In this document: positions 36,785 to 49,698 of the stretch, in pieces | How the letters are laid out: the number at the start of each line of letters is the position of its first letter | Numbering within the stretch: the first letter of the stretch is position 1 | From: Beroe forskalii | Taxonomy: Eukaryota > Ctenophora > Nuda > Beroida > Beroidae | Length of the DNA stretch: 64,000 bases | Assembly: GCA_011033025.1 (NCBI GenBank) | Contig: WFMF01000033.1 | Span: 434,001 to 498,000, forward strand | Reading direction: 5' to 3' | Program-made: the position numbers and the translations under genes | Notes under the pieces: generated by a model | What the model was told of the DNA's origin: nothing | Database searches by the model: none | Seen by the model: the letters and a program-made list of their open reading frames with translations, nothing else

Positions 36785-38463
36785 CGCATAGGGACGCAAG
36801 AAAGGAAGTCAGGCTGTGAAAACACCTATGACCACAGGAAAGGCACCATTAATTGTCCCTTATAATGCATGAAGCATTACATGAAGGGATTACATCATGT
36901 ATATTTTGCTCATGTGTCGCATTAATGAATATTTCTTCGGCAACAATTACAAGCGATTTTCTCTATGTCGAACTATAGAATCATTTCATTGGTAGGACGA
37001 TTATGCAATTCAAAACTTATAAACTTGACCAGCGTTATAAATTTCATGATCATACAATTCAAAACTTAAACCTGATTGGCGCAATAATTTTCACTGTTTG
37101 AGCAATTATACGACTAAACAATCCTACACTACACCAACAAATAATCAAAACTTAAAATTAATCTCATTGCCGTGAAAAAATGTTCTCTTGCTCAATATAG
37201 GGGGGCACGAAAAGCAGTTGTATTGCGTCATAGTAAGTAGGTGAGGACGTGGAAAAAATTCTTTGTTTTTATTGTTTCTTTGAGGCCATGAAAAGGGAAA
37301 ACCCTGTATAATGCTATGCCAACGTTCTTCATTACTTGAATGTACACACGTTTCCATTGTCCCGCCTCTTCCTCCAATTTTTCCCTTTTTTCTTTTTACT
37401 TACAAATATAGTATAGGAACTTGCTTTATTATATTTATTTCGATGCTGAGTAAAGCTTAAGGACACGTTAGAAAATTTATAAGATAAATTGTTAAAAACA
37501 CGTGTTATGACATATCAAACACATTTTGGCTCTTGTTGGTATCTCATGACGTCTGGATTGTTTGACATTTTGACAATTGTTTGTTTTATTGTCATGGGGG
37601 AGTAATTGGAGTTTCAAAATTTGCGAGACTAATTTATACTATCAAATTTAAGATCATGTATGACGGCAAGTACTGTTGATTATTAAAGACAACATTTATT
37701 CACTACCTGGACCAAAAACTTGTTTCATACTCAAAAAATATTGTTTACTCCGATCTTCCGGACTCACAAATTATGCAGCCATCTTTTGAGTTTTTTGTGA
37801 ATCTTAGCAGCATGAAAAGTAGAGATATGACCTCTATGTGGCAATATTGAATTGGGATTTAAAATAAAATTGCTTTTTGAAATTAAATTAAAATCGAACA
37901 GCTTCCGCAAAGCAATAATATTCAGCCTTGCCCGAAAATTGAGATTATTTTAAAGATTATTTTCTTTTATAGGAAAGCGTAACAATGAAATATTGAGAGA
38001 CTGCCCGGGGAGCCATCCAGTACGTTCCTTGACTCCCAATTCTGTAAATATATTGGCAAAACAAATAAATATATAAATAAAATCCTACGTAAATCTTTAA
38101 ATGGCCCTATTATGGAACATAATGACTTTCAAGCTTCAGATTGATCAACTGGTAATCTTAGAACCAATGGTAGCAAACATGTTTGTCTCGGCAAATCGTA
38201 TTCGACTGAAGCGACTTTGCGATTGCGACACTCTCTATAATTGAGTATTATAAAGATTTGATTGGAGCTTTTCGAGAAACAAAAACTTTTCGCGGAGTCA
38301 AAATGTTGAAATAAGCGGTGCGTTATATTATAATGTAACAAATAAATTCGCGTAGAAAACTCTCATTGAAATTTCAGGGAAAGATTGTAAATTGTAGTTT
38401 AATCAATGCGACTGTACGGCCAGATACATCCTTGTTTCCTATGAAAGTATGAACATCGGATAA
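36785..38463. other. Non-coding stretch, nothing recognised
   Basis: AT-rich sequence without supported genes, clear repeats or paired splice sites. Confidence 0.4.
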
Positions 38464-38650
38464 ACCTAGGTACCTGCCAACCTGGGTACCTAGGTACTTG
38501 GGTACTTGTCAACCTGGTTGCCTAGGTACCTGGGTACCTGCCAACATGGGTACCTAGGTACCTGGGTACCTGTCAACCTGGTTACCTAGGTACTTGGGTA
38601 CCTGCCAACCTGGTTATTTAGGTACCCAAGTAACCAAGTATTCTGGGTGC
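38464..38650. repeat. GGTACC-rich minisatellite
   Basis: About five imperfect copies of a 32-bp unit (caacctgggtacctaggta plus cttgggtacctgc). Confidence 0.85.
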
Positions 38651-38986
38651 CTAGATACCCAGAAACAATGTAAAAGTAGGGACATCGGCTGAGATGAAAA
38701 TTATAACAAATATTCATACAATCACAAAGCGTGGCACTACAGTGCTGACACATAATATACAAATATAATGGTTGCCATGACTACGGCTCAATAGCGTCAT
38801 TGTCACCTTAATTGAGTTAAGTAGTTAACGTTCAAGGTGAAATATAAAGCTTTCAAATTAACTGTAAACTTAACGAGGATTATATCGATGTGCTGAAAGA
38901 AGGTCTAATGACACCCGACTATTGAAAATTCATCTCAGTCAATTTTAGCAAAAAATATAATCTTACAATATTTTACGAAAAATCGC
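38651..38986. other. 3' flank of the 168-residue gene
   Basis: AT-rich with nothing else recognised. Confidence 0.3.
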
Positions 38987-41900
38987 TCAATTCTTGGCAC
39001 CATACAAGGGTGGAATCTTGACACAGCTGGCCCTGTGACTGCCAGCCAAAGTGGACACTGTGCTGGTTCTAGCTGGTGGTAAGTTGACACCACTGTTCCT
39101 AGTTCGTCCAGGAGGGAAGGTGTCAGTTTGGGGGAAGCTGGTGTCAGTTTGATTGAGGAGGATGTTGAGGATATCAACTCGTCGTCTGGTGTGCCCATGG
39201 CCCACTTGGATGGGCTGGAAGTGATGGGTTGCACTCCTTCGGGTGGTAGCTTGGTGGTGTCGGGTGGTATTCAGGTGGTTTAGGGTGGTATTCAGGTGGT
39301 TTTGGGGGGTATTCTGCTCTGTTGGTCGTCTTACAGCTGGTAGTCTCTATAGGGGTACAGGTATCAAGTCCTTGTTTCCATGTTCTACTGCTATTTCACT
39401 TCAAGCATTTCATCTCTAATGGACACTGTTTTTATTTAGTTTTATCCGATAATCATGACACAAGGTATAATACTATTTTACTAAAAGCTTTTAAGTTCAA
39501 GCTCAGTTTCAAATCATGAGATGCATTATATAAATCTGGAATGGATGATGAAATTATGAAGGATAAAAGTATACCTGTACTAGAGATGTCTTGGAAGACT
39601 CATGCTTGTAGCTCCGTTGTCTAGCTAAATCTGAGTATGTTTTCCTGTATTCTGTTACCTCTTGGGCGAGGCGCTGTAGGGATATAATAGCTTTGTCTTC
39701 AAACAACTATATTTTCCCATACTGTTTTTCCCAAACTTTACATAGGATACTATAATATTTAGGACATGAAAATAACATGTTTCATTCTTAGAAACGGATA
39801 AATATGTTTAAACGATTTGTCAAATATGAATGAGCCCTCTGGCATAATTGCTTGAATATACGGTATGGATGTCAGAAGTTTCTTCCTCAACATATCACAT
39901 GCTACATAGTTTATTTGAACATAATAAGATGGTAATGATGATTGTGCAAAGCTTTCCATTTCCCATGGATGTTTCTCAGAAAACATCCACTTTATTCTAA
40001 TAGAAGGAAATGGGAATATCATTATGTCTAACTATAACATAATGCCATGAATGGAGTGAGACTGCAATAAAAAATGTTTCAGACACTCCTAGCGAGAAAT
40101 AATGTCTGTGTTATTCGACTATTTGAGTGGGAAGGAGGATTGCAGGGATCCTTCAATATAAAACAGGTGGTCAGGTCTTATTTGAGTATTTGAGAGTGGA
40201 ATTTTAAATCATGTTATATTATAAACGGATGTTTAAATCATCATATAAATCTTATCTTTAATACAAATAAACAAATATATTGCAGTAAAAATCTGTAACC
40301 AAATTTTTATGAACTTTTTACGACAGAATTCTGGATAATTCAAACAGTCCTAGCAGTAACCTTTTCAAACTATTTACTCATCTCTGGCTTTTTCAATGCA
40401 CTACATAGAAATGCCTGGGAGGTGCATAATACATGTTTAATATCGACGTAAAACAGGTGAATTTGAGGAAGGAATAGGATAAATAAAGGGTTTATCATCC
40501 GGATTGTATGCATTAATCAGTGCAATTAACAATGAGGCTGCAGGCCGAATTGTTAATTGACACGATTAATGCATTAAATTCGGATGATAGACACTATTTA
40601 AGCATGACCCAAACGTTTAGATGGACCAAAACCACAAGATTTTGTTGGTGATAATTCGGGGGAAGGGTTAAATATAATATTAAAAGCAGTAACCTTCTTA
40701 ACGATTTCCTTGTCCCTGTCAATGTCATGTGTCAGCAAAGAGAACTTCCTTCTTTCCAGGGAGTTCCGGGCTAGCACAGACCGCAGCCTTCCTGGAAACT
40801 TAAAATCATCATTTTAGCACAGAACGCAGTCTTCCTGGAAACTTAAAACCATCATTTTAGCACGGAACGCAGTCTTCCTGGAGACTTAAAATCATCATTT
40901 TTACAGCAAGGGACGTTAAATATAGCATTCTTAGCAAGTTTAAGAATAAAGAGAACGACAAAGTAAGATGTCAAAAATTTCATTACGAAAATAATGACAC
41001 TAAGTTACAAAGTAACTTTGTAACTTAGTGTCATTATTTTCGTAATGAAATTTTTGACATCGTAATTTGTCGTTCTCTTTATTCTCAAATTTTTACAGCA
41101 ATATGTATGTTTTTGAAACCATCTGAAGAGTAAATTTACTCTTCAGATCATTGATAGAAGTAGAGTGGAAGTTGTCAGTTATGCTGAGGGATAGCAGTTT
41201 TCCTGTGACAACAGTGCAATAGGGCATTAAAATTGCTCTTCATCCACAGACATGAGACATCATGAATTCAAGTACGAAATTTCTCACAATGTATTTGGAT
41301 GAACCGTTTTCAAATTTCAGAGTGGAAACTTAGGTCAACCATTGGCTTGACATTGACCAATACCGGATTTCTAGGTTACGCTTTAAAGAATTTTGTCTTT
41401 CATTAAGTCCTTGAAAACAGATTTCAGGGTGTTCCACTTCCTAGACGTGCCCTTTAACCGGTGCCCTTTAACCGGTGCCCTTTAACCGGTGCCCTTTAAC
41501 CGGTGCCCTTTAACCGGTGTTTCACCCAATGCAATGGCGGAAGAATGATCACATTTCACCTCACGAAGTTTCATAATCTCAGGACACTAAATGGCCCTGT
41601 CACTTGATCTTAACCTTTGAGTTGAAATATTACGATATAAGGACATGCCGTGAGATGAAATCTCGTAAGATGAAGTGTCCGATTCCTACTGTTTTAATGA
41701 CCCGTGATGGTGAACCGCTGATCGTCGTCTTAGGGCACGAAGTTCACGAAGTTCAGTAGTTTAGAAGTTTAGTAGTTTAGAAGTTTCCCAATGATTGGTA
41801 CTTCCTCTGCCCCCTGTGAGTTCCCTTCAAAGATCAACGTTATTTGCAAAATGGGATGGCATTTATGAAACTGATCAGTTTGTTACAAAAAATCTACGAA

Positions 41901-42112
41901 CCTACGTGGTTTTGTTTACATAAAAGCAAAAAAGCTCGCCTGATTCAAGCGTTTGAAATGAAAGCAGGATAAGAAAAACCTAAAACTCGCCTGATCAGCG
42001 TTTGAAAGAAAGGAAAGGAAAAAGCCAAACCTGAGTTGAAGCCTCCTGCTAATTCTTGAAGAGTCAGAGGCTTCTTGGTTCGTGTTCGCTGGTAGTAAAT
42101 ATTCTTAGACAT
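38987..42112 (-). CDS. Unrecognised basic, partly coiled-coil protein, four exons
   Basis: Exons on the minus strand: 42031-42112, 40694-40791, 39575-39673 and 38987-39214. Donor/acceptor pairs fit (phase 1, then 0, 0), giving 168 residues from MSKNIYYQRTRTKKPLTLQ to PPLYGAKN. No family is recognised. Residues about 28-90 (R-R-K-F-S-L-L, then D-I-D-R-D-K-E-I-V-K-K and L-A-Q-E-V-T-E-Y-R-K-T-Y) look like a charged helix or coiled coil. The C-terminal third is Thr/Pro-rich and low in acidic residues. No signal peptide or membrane segment, so a cytosolic or cytoskeletal/ciliary role is possible but unproven. Oddities: the exon 1 donor (CAG/GTTTGG) is weak, and the exon 2 acceptor is triplicated in tandem. 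A multi-copy cacctgaatacca tract precedes the last exon. Confidence 0.6.
40773..40901. repeat. 43-bp tandem triplication spanning a splice acceptor
   Basis: Copies start at 40773, 40816 and 40859. On the minus strand each holds the polypyrimidine tract, tttccag acceptor and first 19 bases of exon 2 of the 168-residue gene. Only the copy at 40773 continues into the full exon. Confidence 0.85.
40941..41087. mobile_element. Near-perfect palindrome of about 147 bp
   Basis: Arms of about 73 bp meet almost without a loop near 41013. The inner 45 bp per side is essentially perfect, while the outer part differs at a few sites (aagtaagatg against aattacgatg), arguing for a real old element rather than an assembly artefact. 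It sits in intron 1 of the 168-residue gene. Confidence 0.85.
41447..41520. repeat. 14-bp unit repeated five times
   Basis: Five identical tandem copies of gtgccctttaaccg. Confidence 0.9.
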
Positions 42113-42715
42113 CAGGAAGTGTACTAAAGCTGATGCATCCGAGCTTTTTTATGTGTCTCACTGGATTGAAATTTGGTTGAAATCTGTGTCCATCTTGTCA
42201 GGGAAGAAGATGAAATGATATATTGAGATGAGTTTCACAGCTGTTGAGATTGGCAGCTTTCTTTGCGAATCAAGTTGAGATGAGTTTTATTCCAATGATC
42301 AGATCTCCGATGAGTGGACTGGATTTCTGTTTTCGTTGATCTTCCAAGTTTTCAAGACACAATCTCGAACGTTCTTTTCGTGGGATTATTCCTCTTCTTT
42401 ATATTCTGAATGAGATGAGAACAAATTTCCTCCTCACTTCCAATATAAGTACAAGGTGCAGAGCTGTTAATATAAAGGTACCACGTGACAGAACAAAACC
42501 GATTTACGCACAGCGTGTCAAGCGATATATTTCAAGTCGACCATGACTGCTCTCAATATATATTAATGATAAAAGATATAATATGTTGCACTATACGTAG
42601 TATAAAGAACTCTAAGCATGCGACCATACAATCTCCCACTTAAGCAGTTGCACAGCTTGCGCTATATACCGATACAGCGATACTCTGGAAACTACGCTTT
42701 GATAATTTGATATAC

Positions 42716-42804
42716 GCTCAGAATAGGCGGTCGCAATATGACGTAGTAGACTGTGTGCGCGCTTCCAAATTGTTGGAAAATATAACCGCCTATTTTTTGT
42801 GAGC
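42716..42804. mobile_element. MITE-B-like element, diverged
   Basis: Short inverted ends (gctca..ataggcggt and aaccgcctat..gagc) enclose atgacgtag and gtgtgcgcgc. The ends resemble MITE family B (ataggcggtt) but the middle differs. Confidence 0.5.
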
Positions 42805-42891
42805 AGTTCTAATGATCTCTCCTGCCGAGTCATATACAGCAGCTACCAGCTGTTATTATACGCTGTATGCTCGTGGGATCCTGAAATAGGC

Positions 42892-43055
42892 ATGAAATTG
42901 ACCAATCAGTGCGCGGGTATATTTTCAAAGTGCGCGGTGATTGGTCAATTTCAAATGAACCTCTGGTCGATATTTACCATATCGCCATCGATCATCCAAT
43001 CAGAGTTGAGTAGCAAGCAAATCGTGCGCGCTGATTGGTCATGGCTCCACACGCT
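42892..43055. promoter_or_regulatory. CCAAT-box palindrome and related motif
   Basis: Inverted arms (42892-42916 and 42930-42956) each carry aaattgaccaatca with a gcgc-rich inner edge. A third CCAAT-type site, gcgcgctgattggtcatgg, follows at about 43028. The same phrase recurs near 54151. CCAAT/ATTGG is the NF-Y core; a regulatory role is inferred. Confidence 0.5.
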
Positions 43056-43409
43056 GTGGGTATATACCACCTCCAATAATGAATGTCCATGTAGCCGGTG
43101 AGTGCATGATGGCATGATTAATCAGCATATCTGAAGCGAGGGGGATATACATTAAGATTTATGTGTTTCATGCTTTATTTCAAATGTCACTAACATCATA
43201 CTCATTATACTCATTCAGGCCACCTTGCCGCAATGTCACTATGCAGTGATCATCGATTGTCTGACTCAGAGAAGTTATTTTTCGTGTCATTACATCATTG
43301 GTTTCTTACACCTTGAACTCTAGTTGCACTTTTCATGCTATTCGGGCATTTCTCGACAGCTTAAACTAATCTGTCGATAAAATGGCATGACGTGCCTGCA
43401 AGTGCAGTC

Positions 43410-43725
43410 TGACACCAGTTCACACTGACATCATCCGCCCTGACACCAGTTCACACTGACACCAGTTCACAATAACATCAGTTCACACTGACACCAGTAC
43501 AAACTGACATCAGTTCACACTGACACCACTACACCAGTGTACACTGACACCAGTTCACACTGACACCAGTTCACCCTGACACCACTACACCAGTGCACAC
43601 TGACACCAGTTCACACTGACATCAGTTCACCCAGACACCACTACACCAGTGCACACTGACACCAGTTCACACTGACATCAGTTCACCCAGACACCACTAC
43701 ACCAGTGCACACTGACATCAGTTTC
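43410..43725. repeat. Minisatellite with 56-bp higher-order repeat
   Basis: Basic unit of about 15-16 bp (cacactgacaccagtt). From about 43521 a higher-order unit of 56 bp carrying gacaccactacaccagtg repeats at 43521, 43577, 43633 and 43689. A related short array lies at about 27588-27690. Confidence 0.85.
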
Positions 43726-46718
43726 CCCCAAAGTTGGGAGGACGTATATAGTTCAAATATCAGGAGAGGCAATACTTCAACTAGCAGTGAAATGAGAAGT
43801 TGAGAACCGAATTTTATGTCCGGGCTTTTATATTGTCCACAATTACATGACTTAGCAGTGTTTTAATCTGTCATGATCTTATATTACCCACCTTATAACC
43901 CTTCTAGACGGTTTCTACAACTGGCAATCATCATCTTTACGTGATGTGTCATGTCAAACCCAATTCATTTCATTGCCCTTCAGGCAAAGTGCTAATTGAA
44001 TACCTCAGCTTTAGGAACTTTATCCCTGTTTTGGGAACTTATTCCTGTTTTGCAGGCCCCAACTCATCGGGAACCTATTATAAAATGAACTCCTGTTCAT
44101 TAGAAAGATACAAATTGCATTGACACACTGCAATGACATATGTCAATTTCATTATCTTTTCTGAGAATTGTTCCTCCACAGGCTCTGTTTGAAATGAAAT
44201 TATTGGATTTTAAACGGCGCTTGAGCAATAGGAAGGTTTGAACCAAGTTAAAGTGGATCTATTTCTATACGGTCACATATCGATATCCTACTTGTGTGGC
44301 ATTTTGGTTAGCGGTTGCTGGCTGTTAATTATAGGCAATGAAAACCCGAAAAGCTGCGCACGAAAAACGAAAAGCTGCGCAGTGCACACGTAGGAATTCA
44401 ACATGTCTTTTAAGTAATCACCAGCCCTTTCAATAACTAGTCATAATCCACTTAATCTGAATTATTGAAGAACATTGGAACCTGAAACCATATTTATATC
44501 AAACATGTTTCATTTTGAATTTGGAAGATCAAAACACTGTTTGCGATTTTGTTTGGTAAATACTGTTTTCTGGCATTGACAAATATGAGACCTGACCTAA
44601 AATCCTTGACGTCATGATGATGTGTTAGACAATCATTTAATGGATTGAATTAACCATGACAAAATTACCCATGAAACTGATCCAAAAGTTTGTTGACGTA
44701 AGATGTTGAAATGTTTCGATTTGAATTTAACCCCGTACCCAAAATTTCATGACTACCATAAGAACATACATACCTTCCATATAGTCTCAAGTATAAAATA
44801 CCATGTTAAATTCAAGACAATAATAATATGATATGCATATTTTAAAGCCTTTATAATTTTAGAGCTTTCAATCTACAGCTCTGGCAATGTAAGCATGTGA
44901 TTTGACATGTCAATTTTCGATGCGGGTGGCTGCGCTTCAATTTATTTCTTATCTAACTGTCTGACTGAGGAACTATAAAAACGCAATAAATCGGGTTTTT
45001 TAAATTGAATTCTCAATAATGGGATAATATTGACTCAATATTATCACGGAAAAACTCCCCCTTAGCTTGGAAAATGAAAATGTTGCATCAGGCAGTAGAC
45101 GGTGGAGTGCAAATGCAGGCTGCAACTTTTTGTTATGATATTTGCAAAAATAAGAATGTTTTGCGCAGCTCCATACAAATATAACGGTCAAACCGGTTCG
45201 TTTAGCTTGACTAAACTTGAATAAATTTCTATCAACTTAATATAGTTTTTCAAATTATGAATTTCTTCGACACACGAAGTGTGTGAAAAAATAAAGGTAT
45301 TTTTCAGAAAGCCGTAGTCGAGACTTTCCACCATCTATAAAGCACTTAAATAGTTATTGAACAACACTCATTTCCTATTTAAGCTTAAGAATGTCTAGAA
45401 CTTTGTAGTATTTCATCGTTTCGATTCTTTTTGGCGTGGGAGAAAAAATGGATGAAAACGATAATCACATGATAGTTGAAGCTTCTGATTCTAAAACTTT
45501 TCGTATCATTTAAACGTTTTCAAGTTAACTCGACTAAGAAAAAGATCTTTTATTACCATACGACCAAACGGTTCGTGATCATAAACTGTTGAGAAAAGAT
45601 AATATTCATTTGCAATATTAAACCATTCCCCAGAAATACAACCAACAAAATCTTGTGGGTTAGGTTCATCTAAACGCTTGGCTCATGGTTAACTAGTGTC
45701 TTTATCGCGTCAATTAACAATTCGGCCTTCGCGTCTTCATTGTTAATTGAACTGATTAATCTATGGGCAAAGGAGCAACTGATATGGACAAAGGTGTTTA
45801 ATTACTTAATTACCTTTAATCAGACATGATTTGGTTGGACATGTTTGATGGACCGCTGGAGGCTCCTGTGCCCATGAAATGTTCACCCAAAAATACCAAC
45901 CATCTAATGTCCGACCATTTTAAGGTCATTATTAACGTCACTGTGATAATATAAAATTCATGAATTTATAAAAATCGCCGAGTTCGTGCATTTAATCTTT
46001 AGAAACTAATTAGGTGGACATCATTATGTGCACAAAGGCCTCGCAATCTTCTAGCGCATATAACATATGTTCGATAAGGTAGTGATAGGTACGAATACGA
46101 TATTCCGGCGTCGGTTATGATATCCCCATTCTCAAGATCGACCCCAGCGAATTGGTGAAGGGTACTGCTAAAACAATAAAATAATTTACGCCAATGAAGT
46201 AAAGCGAGCTGTGAGTCGTTACCAACTTCAAGTCAAGAACAAAAGTATAAATTTGTAAGCTGCAAAATAAATTTACCGTTGCTTATTGGATGAATTATTT
46301 GCATCTTGTTTGTTATATAATTGCGCTGCTTCAAACGGCAAAAAGCTCACATTTTACAACCCTTCTCAGTCACGCCCTTTTGAAAATATAATTACGTTCA
46401 GTTCACGTTTCCCAACCTCGCTGAGCCTCTTCCGTTTCATTTGTTTTTCATAAAAGTCTCTTTTTCATTTTTACGCCGATAAACAATGGTTTAGGTTGTT
46501 GATTTAATGAGCTATTAAAGTCAGTCAGACAGACTTACCAAGGAAAGGTCATGTGACTGAACTTGATCACGTGATCATTTCACGTGATAATGTTCAAGAT
46601 GTTTAGTCCAGGATGAGGTTCAGCCATGCAGAAAGCTCCTCCCATCCCTTCAATAATGTCATAAGTTGTCTGAGAAAAGTCGATATACCCATGTCTTGCA
46701 AGGTGTACTCACTGCATA
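43726..46718. other. Non-coding stretch
   Basis: No supported gene. A hairpin TTCGACACAC-gaa-GTGTGTGAA lies near 45268. Two CACGTG sites lie near 46568-46585. Confidence 0.35.
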
Positions 46719-46825
46719 ACTGGAAACCATGGTCAAATGACTGGTAAACTGACTGGTAACCATGGTCGAATGACTGGTAAACTGACTGGTTACCATGGTC
46801 GAATGACTGGTAACCATGGTTAGCT
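46719..46825. repeat. Short tandem array (actggtaaccatggtcgaatg)
   Basis: Interleaved copies of actggtaaact and ggtaaccatggtcgaatg, about three rounds. Confidence 0.75.
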
Positions 46826-49510
46826 ATAATTCGTAACCATAGTAAACCGACTATTAACCAATTAGTGATAATTCTTTGTGCGCGCGAAAAAAATGATATT
46901 CAATTTTCAATCGCGCTATGATTATGATTTATGACGTCATCTTGACCGCCTCTATTTCTCATGTGAACATGGTTTAATGTACGATCCATATATCATCGTG
47001 AACTACAGAAAGTGGAAATTGCACAATCGTTTTCATTTTATTTCTCAGAAGCTCAAATCGAAAATGTCTACCTAGCCATTAAATATCTTTATAAAGCGAG
47101 CTTGAAATCCTTTCAAATTAATAGTATCGAGTTCTGAGTTATGAATTATTCGATTAATTGCAAACTGCAGAGTAAGAATTTTGAACTACGGGAAATGGTC
47201 TCTTGGAGTCCATTTAGTAGGACTTTAGACGTCACATTGGTGATAAACGGTAGGGTATGCCAGGAACATCCAGACGAACCATTTAAAAAACATTTAAGCC
47301 TGAATTCTCGATTTAATTCCCTCATTTAGCATTAATCTGGAAGACCAGCACAAGGCTTTCATAGAATTCAAGTTTAAACTCGCATCATTTGGGCAGTTAT
47401 TTGAAGCAAATGCAGCACTTCAGTGCCAGTATCTGAAGCCCTGGTATTCCTTGAATAGTCGACAGCAATACAGCATATTGTGCAAGTTACTAACTGGTTA
47501 CCGTTGGTAGAATAGGAAGTTCCAAATGGTCCAACGTCTGGTTCGTGAGAAATGCGCTAGATGGTCAAAGTAAGTCTGGAGTTGGGATATTCAGACGGCC
47601 ATGTTTAAACCCCTCCTTGGGGTTGGGATTGTAGACGAATGCATAAATGTCCATACAAATAATTCAAAAACACAGAGACTGGAGATCATCAAATCACTGC
47701 AACCTTGTAGTCAATCTTCGGAGGGGCGCCCCCGACTCAATTGGCATCTGCCAAGATGCTATCATCTGGTAAGAGGAAGTGCATGCCAGGTGAGTTCCAG
47801 TGGAGTTCTCCGCGATGGAGAGCTCCACCTCTCCACGCGTGGCGGGGGAGGTGGTCAGTGAACATTGCCCCAAAAAAAAAAACCTTGTACAGTGTTTTGT
47901 AGATTAAAATACATGCATGTAGTAACCGTTGGCTTTGTGGCAGACACGCTAAATTGGCTGTTTACGTATAACACCCTTCAGACCTGCCACTTTAGCCGGG
48001 GAGGCCTTTCCGGACATCAGAGTGTGAGACTGAGCCCTCCAAATCATTCTGATCCCTGATTGACAGGAAACAAATAACAGTCGAAGCCCTGATTGACAGG
48101 GATTAGGTAAGTAAATGGCAACAAATGGTCTGGTTGGACATTGGAGCTCTTTGATTTAAGGTATCAGGTTGGGTTAAAGAAGCCCTAAATTTTGGGCTCC
48201 TTTAGCACGGTATTAGAGTTTACTTATTTTAGTGAAATGGGGAGGACGGTCAAAAACCCGCCATGAATTAATTTAACCAATTAACCATGATATTGACGAC
48301 GCAGCAAGCAAGTATGTCACCTTTTTCCCTCTTTTCTTGCAGTCTCAGATCGCTCTCAATACAGATTTTTTTCTAATAACCACAGTACAGAATTGCTGTA
48401 CCCTGCGTGATTTTACTTGTACCACTACCAGATTCAAGAAATCAAATTTCAGCTCATTTACCTGAATCCTAATAATATTACATATTATTCTGATTAAAAG
48501 TATCACATTCACACATTCGTATGATACCTGTGTATTTGTAATTCGATACCATCCGAACTCGTATTTCTAGTCCTACTTTTGCACTCTTTGCTGCAGCTGT
48601 ACTTTATTTAGCTAGTTTCTGCACTTCTGCAGTTTATGCTTCACATTCAGTCAGCAAGTTATAAAGCTAGCTCTTAATCGGTCTTTAGTATTTGCCTGCA
48701 TTTGCAGGAGTTGAACTTGCACTTGATGGTCACATGCATATTCAGTAGTCAGGACTGAAACTTAATGACTTAAGAGCGTTGCCATTTGCCATTTGCAACC
48801 CTGAGACATGAACGATCCAAACTACAGCAATTCTAGAATTCTGTACTGTAGTTTGTAGAAAGGGTAGAAAATATAAGAAAACTTACTTCTCGGTTTATGT
48901 TATGTGCATCAGAAGACAGGACTAAAACTTGCCAACTTACATAAAAGATGTCGTACTCACTACTCGTAGTACCTTAATCTCGGTTATGTGCCTAGCTCGG
49001 CTTATATTCAGTATTGATATTTCAATAAACAGCAAACAAGCAAATGCAACACAAAACATGTCCAAGAATACCTATATGTAATTTTAAAAGTTAGGATGTT
49101 CATTGTGCAATTTCATGTAGGTATAATAATATAATGAATAGCAATATTCTACACCGAGTGAATTGAATGGGAGTCTCCTTTGGGTCTGGAGTGACATTCT
49201 GTATTCATATTCTATTTCTAAGTCGACTAACACTTTATTATTTTCAGCCAACCATGAACCTCAATTACATCCTTTACCCGCCCTTAATATCCGTAGTTTC
49301 ATCCTTAGATTTCGATTTTGGCAATTACTCAATTACAATGCGCTAATTAAAATTAAAGCCCTCGGCGGAGCCTCATACAAATACAATAATCTTTATAAAT
49401 ATTAGCCCATTCTAAGTCATCCTCTAAGCGCAAATATTAAAATTATACTTGCAGTTGCATAACCAGTCAATAATAATTGCGGGTGACTCAGACTGTTGAC
49501 TGATTACAGT
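46826..49510. other. Non-coding stretch
   Basis: No supported gene. At 47380-47882 a non-coding block ends in an 11-12 base A run, possibly a retroposed insertion. Inverted pieces near 48381 and 48822 (acagtacagaatt) hint at an old foldback. Confidence 0.3.
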
Positions 49511-49698
49511 ATGACAGATTTTAAAGAAGTAAGCATAACCAGACATTCTGAGGTGACGGCTCAGCATGACAGATTTCAAAGCGATTTGCATACCTTTTTT
49601 ATATACAAAATATCAAGATTTTACTTTCGATCCCCAGAACCATTGTCCCAATTAGCTATTTCTGCGTAACCAGCCGATATTTGAGGTGACAGGACAGC
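49511..49698 (+). repeat. Duplicated start-codon segments upstream of the sulfotransferase-like gene
   Basis: The gene start ATGACAGATTTCAAAG at 49699 is preceded by two further copies at 49511 and 49566. Shared flanks (cataaccag...tgaggtgac...cagc) precede the copies at 49566 and 49699. The upstream copies open as M-T-D-F-K but soon lose the family sequence. Confidence 0.75.

Larger units (their letters stand above)
42113..43409. other. Upstream region of the 168-residue gene, with inverted-repeat relics
   Basis: No second gene seen. Holds a MITE-B-like element and CCAAT-bearing palindromes, listed separately. This would contain the promoter if the first coding exon is also the first exon. 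Confidence 0.4.

Noticed and set aside
40941-41087. Palindrome as an assembly or amplification artefact
   Set aside because: The outer arms carry several differences, unlike a foldback chimera, which would be identical on both sides; kept as a real element.
44230-44255. tRNA B-box-like string (ggttcaaacc on the minus strand)
   Set aside because: No A box, acceptor stem or T-stem pairing around it.
46540-46720. Possible 5' UTR exon of the 168-residue gene (donors ttg/gtaagt and gca/gtgagt on the minus strand)
   Set aside because: Donor-like strings alone, 4.4 kb away, are too weak without transcripts.
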